From Ophioderma brevispina (lineage: Eukaryota; Echinodermata; Ophiuroidea; Amphilepidida; Ophiodermatidae): a stretch of 64,000 nucleotides of DNA. The DNA lies in assembly GCA_023653785.1 (NCBI GenBank), contig JAMKCH010057902.1, positions 62,001-126,000 of the forward strand, read 5' to 3'. Below, piece after piece: positions 32,255 through 42,929 of this stretch (positions are counted from its first letter, which is position 1; the number at the start of each line of letters is the position of its first letter). The translations under genes were made by a program, and so were the position numbers. The notes beneath the pieces are model-generated. The model ran no database searches and was not told the DNA's origin. It saw only the letters and a list, made by a program, of their open reading frames with translations.

Positions 32255-32475
32255 TTAGAGATAACAGATTTTAGGCAAGATGGGAGCCAAAGGCAGTACC
32301 CATCTAAGATTATAAATAAAATTTATATCATTTTTTTAAAATAAAGATTAGTACTTTTATTGTATTACACATTTCTTTAACCATTTGAGCATTTTGGTAT
32401 TTTCAATCTTTTTTAATGATTTTAATTTTAATCTTTTCCAAAGTGACTATAGTCCATTTATCTTCCTTGAGTCAG

Positions 32476-32483
32476 TGACGTCA
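32476..32483. promoter_or_regulatory. Palindromic CRE motif TGACGTCA
   Basis: A perfect CREB/ATF full site lies in a GC-richer patch (32460-32600) with acgcgcgtgtgtatg. A single 8-mer can arise by chance; use is unproven. Confidence 0.3.
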
Positions 32484-32774
32484 GCTTGTCCAACAGATGT
32501 TTTACGCGTGCAGTTTCGTACTGCCTTTATACACGCGCGTGTGTATGCCAGTGCTTTGAAATAACGCCCGTGATTTCATGCTGTGACTACTGCATAACAC
32601 GAAACACTGATGGCACTGACTTGAGCAAGATATAAGCACACTATTGTAGTCTAGTACACAAAAAAGAAGACCTCATGCTTCTGACTGGATTCAAAATCGG
32701 CAATCTTCTAGATAGTGAGGCATTCTTACTGCTAAATCATAGATGAAAAGCAGAATGATAGATCGTTATGTGAG

Positions 32775-32980
32775 TGCAAGAAAGTTGTAAGTGCAATAGC
32801 TGCCATTTGTCAGAAATTCCCATCAAACATACTATTATGCCAAGTCAGTGGTCAGTGGCTTTTGAAAATAGTTCTTCAGGTGGCACGGTCACTCAAGGAA
32901 AATAAATCATGGGTTATCCTTTTACATAGCAGCACCCAGATGTATCACATGGCAGCTATTGCACTTACAACCTTCTTGCA
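32775..32980. repeat. Inverted repeat, arms about 33 bp
   Basis: tgcaagaaagttgtaagtgc...aatagctgccat (32775-32808) is the inverse of atggcagctattgcacttac...aaccttcttgca (32949-32980), with one mismatch. A weaker inverted pair, tttatcttccttgagt (about 32457) with actcaaggaaaataaa (about 32893), interleaves with it. It is probably the remains of a foldback element. Confidence 0.75.
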
Positions 32981-32989
32981 ACCACATGA

Positions 32990-35100
32990 CAAGATAAAAT
33001 AAAATTCAACTCTGGGGGAAGATAACCCAGAGAACTATGTGGTTTCTGAATCATTCCTTTAAATGATTAATATTGATTCCTTAAAAAAATAACCATTTAG
33101 AAATTCTTTGCTACTCCCAACAAGCAGAATTTTAGACACAAATCTGCTATGTTTTGAAATGTCCTTTAAATAGCTATATTTGGACTCCATTTGATGCACC
33201 TTTTCATATTGATTCTGAATTTAATCATGAAGATTTAGTTTTTGAAATGTTTGGCAATGGAGTCTGTTGACTCTGCTGGACTCCCAAGCACGTAGGGTTT
33301 AAAATGCTTGCATGAATGTAACATTTGATAAATGTGAGTCAACATGACTAGATGATATCAGGCATACATTTGGAGGTTGACATTTGATTTGGGACAAAAT
33401 GTGGGTAAAGGTCAGACTGGGCGAGATATGGCACTAAGCTACACCTTGATTCAGTGGTATAACCAAGAATACCAAGCTTGGCAGATTTTTGATACCGACA
33501 GACCCTTTATTACTGTTAACATGTCAATAACAACATGTGTCAATGTCAAAATCCTTGTTGTGGCCACTGCTTTGTGATTTTCCCTCCCTTATTAGATAAA
33601 ATGGGTTCAAGTAAACAGATGAAATGCAACCAATAAGGGATTAGTTGGAGACTGTTTAAAATACATTTTATTGTACCGTTAATGAAATAACCAAAACATT
33701 AGGAAAGTTAAAAATCTTTGACACTAATCATTTTAATTTAAACAAATGACAGCATTACATCTCTTTACTCTCCTCAATTTGCACTTTTTAAAGTGTATTT
33801 TAAACTACAGGTATAGAATATGTAATTGGGAATACAAAATATAATTTCTTTATCAAGCAATAATTGCAAAGTGTTGTACTTTTCTGAATTGATTGGTCAG
33901 TCCATCACTTTTCAGTACAATCAAATCTTGGAGTTTTGTGGGCTATATTTAGAAGTACTGATGCAGTGGGTTCCATACAATATTGAGAAAAACGAAAATA
34001 TTGACCAAGGGAATGGTTTAAACCAAACACAGAGTGTACATGACAAGAACTTACTGCAATGGTCTGTATTTAACATGGGAATGTAACAATATTCGGTTTT
34101 ATTTCTCCCATTTTTCTAGTAACAAGCATTATAGGAAAAATAATATTTTAAATTCTGATTATAAGAATCCTAAAACTTAAAAAAAATTCCAATCATGCAT
34201 TTAAAATAAAGTGATAAATAAGACTTGGGACATGGAGAAGGTGACTGAAAGGCCATTAAGATATGGTTGATGTTTTTTTTTTAGTTTTCGCTATACTATA
34301 ATCATGAACATTTCTGTGTGACAGCCATGAATTTTCAGTGTTTTAAACAAAGTACAAGTTTAACACCAAGTGTGCCAGAGAGGTGCAGGGTAACAAATTT
34401 CTTTATCATGGTATCAAACTTCAATACTAAAATACTAGCATGCCTCCAAAATTGCAAATGAATGTTGATTACATATACTATAGGTCTTCTAGAACAATTC
34501 ATTAACTCCACTAGGTATTTGAAAGGGTTCATTAAAAAAACATTTGGAAGCAATATTGGGATGTGAATATAAAGTAGAAATATCATCAGGAAAGATGTGA
34601 GCCACAAGTAAGGTAATTTTCACGATATTAAAAAGTGGCCGTTAAATTACCTTGTGGAATGCCACATTTAATTTTTTTTAAATGAACTAGGTTAGAGATA
34701 AATGACATATTGCTTTCTATCCTTCAAATAGCTTTTAAACATTGAATGTTTCTCCAAACCATAATACTCAACTTGTATTGTAAAAACGATCTGTGTCCTA
34801 ATGAATGTCACAAACTAGAACTATTTTATTTTTTCAGAATTAAGGCAGGATTGACACAAAGCAATAGTTAGAATACATCAGCAGCATTTTTCTTATTAAA
34901 AGCCACAATTTTGGCGATTTTGAGATTATGAGAAAATTTGTCTGTCATTAGATACACATTGAATATCATACTCAAAGGTTTAGCTAATTTTTTAGCTACT
35001 GGTTTTGACAAGGACTTTTGTATTGATCAAACATGTTCATGATTTGATGATAACCATGGAGCAATATAAATACACTCTGAATACGGGTTCTTAAGAAAAT
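32990..35100. other. No gene or clear repeat seen
   Basis: AT-rich intronic DNA. The open frames at 33377-33577, 33826-34086 and 34335-34607 show no domains or coding signature. Confidence 0.5.
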
Positions 35101-35144
35101 ATTGCATAGGAAGTTATTGCATAGGAAGTTATTGCATAGAATGT
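35101..35144 (+). repeat. 15-bp tandem repeat, about 2.7 copies
   Basis: attgcataggaagtt starts at 35101 and 35116, with a partial copy at 35131. Confidence 0.9.
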
Positions 35145-35297
35145 TAAAAGAGGAATGATCATTCCTAAAGTTGCTTAAGTTTATCTACTGTGATGTTTCT
35201 GTACATAAAAACAAAATGTGTATTGATAATGGGCACTGTAAGGTGGGTCATATGACCACATCCATGTACAAGTTCTCTACAGAGTATCATGGGATTG

Positions 35298-35442
35298 CAG
35301 GGGCGGATCCAGGATTTGAAAAACATCAAAATTACCGGGGGGCTAAAGGCTGAAACTTGTCCAAAATGGGCTGATTTTGCAAGAATTTGCAGAATTACCG
35401 GGAGGCGCCCGCCACCTCCGCCCCTCCCTAGATCCGCGCCTG
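35298..35442 (+). mobile_element. hAT-type MITE, CAGGGGCGGATC family
   Basis: CAGGGGCGGATCCAG (from 35298) is inverted as CTAGATCCGCGCCTG (to 35442). The 145-bp interior holds accggggggc and cccgccacctccgcccc tracts. The flanks share ggattg, but a clean 8-bp duplication is not visible. The ends are hAT-like (CAGGG). Confidence 0.8.
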
Positions 35443-35573
35443 GATTGATACCGATCTTCCACACTGTTGACCACACATGGAGAGAAAATATCATGCCTAG
35501 ATGGGGGGGGGGGGCTTTGGATTGAGTCTTGACAATATACAAAATTACATTAGATTTTTAGTTTTAAAGGTGC

Positions 35574-35788
35574 ATTTCATGATTCTAGCACCTTCATTTT
35601 TGTGTATGGTTCTGCTGGTTTGCAGACAGAAAATAAAAAAATATGATTTTCTTCTGGAGTAGATTGAATATGCATGTAAGATTAGATACACATACTAAAC
35701 TTAGGCCAACGGTTCAGATGATATTAAAAAATCTCAACTTCTGAGGGAAATTGGGGATGAGGCTATTATTCAGAAAATATCCCTTTAA
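35574..35788 (+). mobile_element. TTAAAGG MITE (T2/Kolobok-like), TAGCACCTT subfamily
   Basis: TTAA (35574-35577) then AGGTGCATTTCATGATTC, and at the other end ATATCCCT before TTAA (35785-35788). The interior (tagcaccttcatttttgtgt, agatacacatactaaactta, ggccaacggttcagatgata) matches 37020-37300 and the split copy at 47334-47658. Confidence 0.82.
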
Positions 35789-36671
35789 ATAAATGACCAA
35801 ATAATAAGCCCATTTGGCTACTTTCGTGATTGTTTTTAATTGTTATGCAACTAGTGGTCTTGCTATATTCGGTTGATAAGGGGTGACGGATGTAGAGTAC
35901 ATATATAATCAATTTCCCGGCATTCCAAGAAATATATGTATCATATGTTCCCTAATTAGATCATAGAGAAGTGGAAATGAAGTGTAGTCAACTCTTCAGG
36001 TCACAAATGATACTAAACTTTAGAACATCTCCTTGACAATATGAATTATTTTCACAGTTCTCTCAATTTTATCTTCCTAAACACTTATAAAACTGTCAAA
36101 TTGGTGTTTAAATAAAATTGGTTTTGTTCACTTTCCAATTTTGTATCATATTTAAATTAATAAAATTTTTTAATTATATTATTATTTTTGGAAATATTTC
36201 ATTGCAGGTGTCAATTTAACAGCAAATAAAACCTGAAAAGAGTTCAAGCTGATCAATAAATGCTTCTTTCTCACATTTTCAGTTATTGTATTTTTATTTG
36301 GTCACTAAATGTTATTGTTAAGAGAACATCTCCTAAAACATGGAGTAAAATACAATTTAATCATGCAGGATTTGATGTTGGTTTTGCAACAATGCCCAGT
36401 GGGGCTATTTTTTCACACTATTCTGCACAGACACAACTTCTTTGACAGTGATGAATCTTTTCCAAGGTAGGTATCAAGATTCAGCAGCTTGTCTTTTTAA
36501 TCTTATTGTATAAGCCAAGTATATTTTAGATATTCTTGTTTTTTGCTCTCCTGTTTGAAACAATGTTCAATTTTTAAGCTTCTTACCTAACAAAATTCTC
36601 ATCAAAATTCTAAAGAAGACGATAAATCTTAGTTCAAGTTACACAGAAGCTATGAGTTGTCTGAGTTTCAC
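35789..36671. other. No gene or clear repeat seen
   Basis: AT-rich intronic DNA. Confidence 0.5.
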
Positions 36672-36932
36672 TTTGTCTATATACACATAAGAGAACATAT
36701 CAGTAGCTTCACAATGCATTGCTTCCAATGGAGGTTTTTGTAAAGGTAATGATGTAAATCGTTAGAGATGAAACATGGCTAAATTAACAGTATTGATCAC
36801 AAACTTGCGATTGCATTTTAAGAATGTTTCTAACGATTCTCATGACTACCTGTACAAAAATCTCCATTGGAAGCAATGCATTATGGGAAGCTACTGATAT
36901 CATCTCTTGGTACACATCTATATATCAAATTT
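36672..36932. mobile_element. Foldback MITE with ATGCATTGCTTCC arms
   Basis: The left arm (about 36672-36770: atatcagtagcttcacaatg, cattgcttccaatggaggtt, aaatcgttagagatg) is the inverse of the right arm (about 36830-36932: tctaacgattctcatgac, aatctccattggaagcaatg, ggaagctactgatat). Arms are about 95 bp and the spacer about 60 bp. No target duplication is evident. Confidence 0.82.
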
Positions 36933-37019
36933 AGACAGATGATATTCAAGAAAATGAACAATAATAGACATATTTTGTTGTTGCTGTACTATCCAAAACT
37001 AAATGACCATAATCTCTGC

Positions 37020-37300
37020 AGTTTGTGATCCTAGCACCTTAACTTTTGTGTATGGTGTACTAAATATCCTCAAGAAAAGGTGCGTTTTAACGGTGCGTTT
37101 TGATGCAATGTTTGTATCCTGATGCCACATAGGACACTCAGTAATTTCTGTCTGTTTAAAATACCAAATGACAAAAAATTAATTTGCATATAATTTGGCA
37201 CACATACTATACTTAAGCCAACAATTCAAATGATATAAAGATCTCAACTTTTTTTGGTAAGTCAGGGGACAAGGTTGTGGATCATAAAATACCCCTTTAA
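37020..37300 (+). mobile_element. TTAA MITE, TAGCACCTT subfamily, second copy
   Basis: Matches 35574-35788 (cctagcaccttaacttttgt, cacacatactatacttaagc, caacaattcaaatgatataa, aaataccccTTTAA). The 3' TTAA is at 37297-37300; the 5' TTAA has decayed. It carries an extra segment, about 37070-37130, including aaggtgcgttttaacggtgc. Confidence 0.8.
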
Positions 37301-37839
37301 GTGCCAGATTAAGTTATTTGTTAGTCTCCATTCCAGAATATTAAAGTATACAGCTGTGCATTGTTTAAAACATGTTTCTTAACATCATTAAAGACTTTGT
37401 CCTTCATCCATTTTAATTCCATTTTGATGACCCTTTACTGCATTTTCTCTTATCCAGCTGTTAGCTTTTCCCATAGGCCTAACAGCCTCATTCTCTCTAG
37501 CCTGCATGATAACCCATAACACAAATCTTATATTTTCTCTGAATTTCAATTCAGTGAGAATATGATTATTTACTGAAATAATAATGTTTAAAACAATATA
37601 TTGAATCTGGCCAGTTGTGGCTGTTATTACACAAGTGTATCTGTGGATTGTATGTGTAATTACCTTGAATGGAATTCATTTGTTTTAACCCTTTCAATGC
37701 ATGTGTCCACTCAACCTGGTTTCCCCGGACTGTAAATAATGATTCTAAAAATTCAAAAAAAAGAGAAAAAGATAAGAAATATGAAAGTGTTGCTTTTTGA
37801 TTGCCATATTTGGATTTATCCTAATTAGCATTGTAAAAC
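37301..37839. other. No gene or clear repeat seen
   Basis: AT-rich intronic DNA. Confidence 0.5.
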
Positions 37840-38300
37840 GAGTAGCGGCATGGTTATACTTTAGCCAGGGGCTTATGGAAGGGCATTCGCCCCTTCCCAG
37901 GGCACGTCACAGATTCATCACTACAAAAAGACACTAACTTGCCTGTTAAGCAGATTCCATATTGTATACTGGAAAGCGTTAAAACTGGTCAGGTCTTAAA
38001 AGAGCCATGTATGCATAATCAATACGAGTGATAAGACTCGGTATCAGATTTAGGCCGTCAGGACCAGCGGCTAGGAATTGATACCGTGTGGGCTGCTCTG
38101 CTTGTTGGCTAGGTGCTAGGATAAGCCATAAAATAATCATGATTATTGATGCAAAACTGGTGAACGATCTGTTTTATGATGAAGAGGTTTATTTATAAGC
38201 ATTCAAAATATTGTTTGTGTTGTCTATATCAAAATAGTACGGGAGCCGAATGTACATGGGAAAGTTGGCTGATGTTAATGAATAAAATTGCGAGTGAATA
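37840..38300. promoter_or_regulatory. Repeat-free island with homeodomain-like palindrome (candidate enhancer)
   Basis: This is a GC-balanced stretch in AT-rich surroundings. It contains AATAATCATGATTATT, a perfect 16-bp palindrome (38132-38147) followed by gatgc. Nearby are cataatcaatacg and the inverted pair CGGTATCA / TGATACCG around gatttaggccgtcaggacca. No copy exists elsewhere in the window. A conserved enhancer is plausible but untested. Confidence 0.32.
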
Positions 38301-38925
38301 CAAGACATTAATACATGTTAAGTTCATGTCTGGGGGGTGCCCACTCCTGACAAATTAAAACATGATTAAAAAGTGTAATTCGCCCAAACTAACATGAAAG
38401 ATGAGACAGAATTATAAAACTGAAAATTAAGATTGCTTTAGTTGGGCAACCTATATTTTCAAAAACTTGCTGTAGTCATGAAATGAATATCTAATCCTCT
38501 TTGCTATCAGATACTCAATTTTGAAGATTTTCAAGTAGACTGAATGATTTCAACACATCCTTCAATCTGTTTGATTGGGGAGAAAAATGCTTAATTCCAA
38601 TTCAAGATATTTCAATTGAATGCACTACTTGGTATTTGTACCATTGTCCATACACTTAGCCCACAGCTGTGTGAGTGTTTCAAGATTACTTGAAGTTGTG
38701 TCAATAACCAATAATTTGTTTTAAGATGAAGATAAATTTATTTTAATGCCAGAAACAGAAAAAAGTGTTGTCTAGGAAATACTTGGTAGAAAAATAGAAG
38801 CTTTATGCTATATGTGTTCCACCAGCTATAGCTGGAGCTGGAAGGACTGCAGAGATGTATGTATGATGCAGGATTTCTTTATTTTTTATTGCATTGTGGT
38901 CCACTTTTTGGCAGAAAAATTTTGA
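38301..38925. other. No gene or clear repeat seen
   Basis: AT-rich intronic DNA. Confidence 0.5.
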
Positions 38926-38970
38926 CAACCAGTGTAAAATTGTATTGGAAGAAATGCATTGTGGGAAGAA
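38926..38970 (+). repeat. Dispersed ATGCATTGTGGGAA repeat
   Basis: Copy of the 27281-27320 element (accagtgtaaaattgtattg followed by gaagaaatgcattgtgggaa). It stands about 75 bp upstream of the Helentron-like element at 39045. Confidence 0.75.
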
Positions 38971-39044
38971 CACTCTACCCCCTCCTGAAAGTTCAGTATC
39001 ATCACAACTGGAAATGACTTTGCTTAAGTTGGACAACTTATTTT

Positions 39045-39660
39045 AGTGTCACCTGAACAAATGTTCTTGGAGACACTAACTGGTCCTAAGTTCTGTCTGT
39101 AGGCATATATGTATGTATGCCCGTAATGTGGACGTATGGTATATTTGTGTCTGTTAATTTTAAAATTTACTGCATGGAACATGAAATTTGGATATAAGGA
39201 CCATTTGGTATTAAAGGTTGTATGAACTAATTAACAGGTCAAAGGTCACATGCCTAATGTCAAATGAGGTCAATATGTATTTTTGGAGTGGTTTGGTTCA
39301 AGTTTTTTCTGCTTTTCATTCCTAATGGAATCAATTGAAAGACCCTTGGAGAGATAAAGGATTACATGGACTATATAACAGGTCAAAAGTCACATGAGTT
39401 TACAAAATTGTTTTTTAGTGCTTAGGATAAGTTTTGTTGTAATGTCTAACATATATACTGTAACTGATTATGAAAGGTTGGATATAAGGACCCTTGGGTA
39501 GATTACATAGCCAGTCAAAGATCAATTGGGACTACATAATTTCTAGCATTGATGGAGCTTAAACTTTCATACAAATGAACTATCATTCTTTTTCCAGTTC
39601 CAACAACTTGTACTTCAGCATGGACAACAAAATACAAGGTGACACTTGCAATCCTTGGAT
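39045..39660 (+). mobile_element. Helentron-like (HINE-type) non-autonomous element
   Basis: The left end AGTGTCACCT (39045-39054) is part of a hairpin (TAGTGTC...GACACTA, 39044-39078). The exact inverse AGGTGACACT lies at 39637-39646, followed by a small ATCC-TT-GGAT stem (39651-39660). Inside, AGGTCAAAGGTCA occurs at 39236-39248. The 3' pattern GACAC-nn-GC-nn-TCC-nn-GGA is shared with the element at 41305-42058. Terminal hairpin, sub-terminal inverted repeat and 3' hairpin fit non-autonomous Helentrons. No Rep/helicase is encoded. Confidence 0.65.
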
Positions 39661-41304
39661 CTCCTTGTTTTAACAACATTTAAATTACGTATTGGCTATG
39701 GGCATGGTTCAAGGGTCTGAAAGTTGACCCAAATTCAACTCAATTTTACAAAGAAAGCAGGACTCAATTTTATACCTGCTGTTGAAAATCTATGTATACC
39801 TAACTCAATCATTTGATTTTCACAACATGCCCTTGGTTAGTTCTACTTAAAATACCTAAGTTAAGGAATGAACCCAAGCAATTGACAAAGTCATAAACAT
39901 ATTTTGTAGCACGGAGAGGGAATGAAAATGCTGATTTAGAGTTCTCAGTATGACATTTGACCAAAATTTAAAGGGTGATTGTTAATTTAAAAGAAAATGT
40001 ATAGCAGTATTTTCAAATCCAAATCACTGAAATTTCCATAAAAAATCACAAGGTTCCAACAACTAACTCCAACTGAAGCAAGCTCAAATTTACCACAAAG
40101 GTTCATCAAAATTACTATTTTAGTATTTCTAAAATATGATTTAAGACCATGCTTAACCAAAATACAATAAATTTAAAAGAGTACTTCATAATGAAATATG
40201 GTATTTAATCTTTTATCACTTTTAATAGCATGAAGTACTTGTAAAAAAGTTTGATTTTAAGTTGATTTTGCAATAAAAACAGACATTTTACTTGTGCATC
40301 TCTTTGTCGTTGATAGTATGGTCAGATTTGTATTTCATTTGATTTACATTGTCTTTATTCTTTCTTAATTATGCATGCACTTTGAGGAATTTTAGCTTTA
40401 ACTGATTTAAGGTGTCCAAGCTAACTTTGGTGGCCCCATTACCTTGGACAAACAAAATTCTATGTGATTTGAGAGATCTAAGTGCTGTAGGAATAAGTAA
40501 ATATTTGCCAAACACTATTTCCAGTAGTAATTGTCAACATGTGTTTTTTTACATATTTTCATAAAATTTGAGCAATATATTCAGTTTCCAATGCTCAAAG
40601 TAACAGGGACTCCAAAAGATATAATTTAATATTAGATTTGAGAGTTGTGACAGTGGTAGAAAAAGGAAATGTATATCTTTATTTCACAATTTTGGGACTA
40701 GAAGTCACAAGTAGTATATTGTATTACTCTTGGTGATACATACAACTTAAAAAAACAATACCATAAATAAGTGGATTTTAGTTTAATTTCAGCACAAAAA
40801 GGATGACAACTATCTGTCGTATATGATGTAACCTTTCACCTATTTAGCAAAGTTGAACAGGGCTGATAATTTGTTATTGGAACTGTAAGGTATTATATAG
40901 TCCATAATTTTGAAATGGTTTCATTTAACTTGGGGGAGCCAGATTTTATAATTAGTCCTACTAAAAAAGATACTTTATTACCACTTGCCACATTGTATGA
41001 CATAGTGATGAAGTTCTGTACTCAAAAGGACCACGATGGCTTCCTCTAAATTCAGCAAAACTGAATGAGAGCCCTACTTCTTTCAAACTGGGTAGTGGGA
41101 TTAGGCACCATTGTAACAATTTGGTGTGGTAATGTCACCTCCATTTCTCCTGCTAATTTTGGAGCGAAAATAGCTAACAAGTAACATTTGTATATAAATA
41201 TAACTGTCATAAACTTGACATTTAGAATTTTAATCTCAGAGAACACACCCACTAAAACATTGAAAGGTGTGTAATATGAACAAAAATCAATTGGCTTTCA
41301 CTTT
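39661..41304. other. No gene or clear repeat seen
   Basis: Unique AT-rich intronic DNA between the two Helentron-like elements. The short open frame at 41052-41252 has no domain. Confidence 0.5.
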
Positions 41305-42058
41305 TGTGTCGCCTGCCCTAAGGCAGGAAGACACATAGGGATCACTTTGTCCACTGTTGTTGTAGTCTGTTCTTGATGTCTGTTGTTGATGTCTGTTGAT
41401 GTCTGTTGTGAAAAAGGGTTAACATTTGCATGTAATATCCACATACTTTGATGGATTTAAACCAAACTTGGGTCACAGGTGCAACATTGCATCCCCCACT
41501 TGTTGATGAGGTCAAAGGTCACATGCCAAGGTCAAAGGTCATGTGAGGTCAAGTTGTAAAATAGGCTGAAAATGTAAAATTGACCTCATATGAAAAGTTG
41601 AAGTTCAATTGGAACCAAACTTGAATCATAGGTGCAACATGGGATCCCTCATTTGTTGATGAGGTCAAAGGTCACATGCCAAGGTCAAAGGTCATGTGAG
41701 GTCAAGTTGTAAAATAGGCTGAAAATGTAAAATTGACCTCATATGAAAAGTTGAAGTTCAATTGGAACCAAACTTGAATCATAGGTGCAACATGGGATCC
41801 CTCATTTGTTGATGAGGTCAAAGGTCACATGCCAAGGTCAAAGGTCATGTGAGGTCAAGTTGTAAAATAGGCTGAAAATGTAAAATTGACCTCATATGAA
41901 AAGTTGAAGTTCAATTGGAACCAAACTTGAATCATAGGTGCAACATGGGATCCCTCATTTGTTGCTGAGGTCAAAGGTCACATATCAAGGTCAAAGGTCA
42001 TGTTAGGCCTATCATTCACTAACCGCGACGGCAGGCGACACAAGCGGTCCGAGGACCG
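41305..42058 (+). mobile_element. Helentron-like (HINE-type) element with 153-bp minisatellite core
   Basis: The left end TGTGTCGCCTGCC (41305-41317) folds with GGCAGGaaGACACA into a 31-base hairpin (41305-41335). Its inverse GGCAGGCGACACA sits at 42030-42042, directly followed by the hairpin CGGTCC-GA-GGACCG (42045-42058). Between them are a short tgtctgttg repeat (about 41369-41410) and a 153-bp minisatellite. Helentron-associated elements (DINE-1/HINE) have this plan: sub-terminal inverted repeats, a tandem-repeat core and a 3' stem-loop. The element is non-coding; the class is inferred from architecture. Confidence 0.72.
41478..42005 (+). repeat. 153-bp minisatellite with paired DR1 (AGGTCAAAGGTCA) sites
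   Basis: The anchor ggtgcaacat recurs at 41478, 41631, 41784 and 41937, exactly 153 bp apart. Units 2-4 are almost identical, so homogenisation is recent; unit 1 differs slightly. Each unit holds two perfect AGGTCAAAGGTCA sites, at 41509, 41529, 41662, 41682, 41815, 41835, 41968 and 41988, plus an extra aggtca half-site. The reverse-complement family forms the old satellite at 1.2-4.5 kb. Confidence 0.93.
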
Positions 42059-42553
42059 ATGTATTTTTTATTTTCATTGAAATCAACTGGACTTACCAGT
42101 AAACTGTGATCAGGTGCTTTGATTGTGACTCTATTTTTTAACTTAAATGAAACCACAAATACCTTTAAGGGGAAAAAGGCCAAGAAAAAATGTTTTTCTC
42201 AGCTTACAGCTTGCATAGGTTTTCAAGAGTTTTTCAACATTTGTTTTTTTTTTAACTGGTCAGGAAAAAGTTGTCTAAAGTGCAATAAAAGAATTTCTTT
42301 TTTTGGCCTGATATTCTCTTAGATATTTGAATGCCGTTAAGGAAATCAAAAGTACCATACTACCATATGTAGCAGTGGTCTTAAGATATGCCTCATATCA
42401 GCAAAGCCTGTCACATTTCAATAGCCTTACAAGGTGTCTCAAAAATCTGACATAACTCTCCAGTATTTCACTATTTAACTTCAATTAATAATGTACTGTA
42501 TTTAGTTGCTGATTGATTTCACCTCAATAGCTGCATTAAGAGACATAGCTGAT
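42059..42553. other. No gene or clear repeat seen
   Basis: AT-rich intronic DNA. The Lys/Phe-rich open frame at 42119-42322 is compositional. Confidence 0.5.
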
Positions 42554-42929
42554 TTAAAGTGACAGGAGGAGATTTTTTTAGGATACAAATTTCTCTCAAA
42601 TTTCACTGGATCGGTTGTAGACCACCTACCGGGAACCCTTCGAAGGTTTATTGGACAAACAGGTGCAAAAGAAAACCGCAAACCTTGTTTTGAACTTGCT
42701 GCTACCGTAATCGTTCCCCATAGAAAACCATGCTTTGACTTTCTGTCGTGCACGACAGAAACTACTAAATCATCATCTTATTACATAAAGGCGGCGTATT
42801 CGGCTTATTCACTTCAGGTGTGATCTAGTATTTGGTAAGCCATTTCAAATATGGTAAAAAAAAAAAAAACCGGGGTTCAACAAAAATTTGGGGGCGCTTC
42901 TTTCTGGAAATCTCCTCATGTCTCTTTAA
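42554..42929. mobile_element. TTAAAG MITE (T2/Kolobok-like), GACAGGAGGAG subfamily
   Basis: TTAA (42554-42557) then AGTGACAGGAGGAGATTT. The right end AAATCTCCTCATGTCTCT precedes TTAA (42926-42929). TIRs are about 18 bp. The interior holds an A-run (42857-42869), the palindromic tcgtgcacga and a tttgggggcgcttc block shared with the 28.7- and 14.8-kb elements. Confidence 0.83.

Noticed and set aside
41478..42005. CRISPR array
   Set aside because: The 153-bp units are contiguous with no spacers and the window is eukaryotic; this is a minisatellite inside a mobile element.
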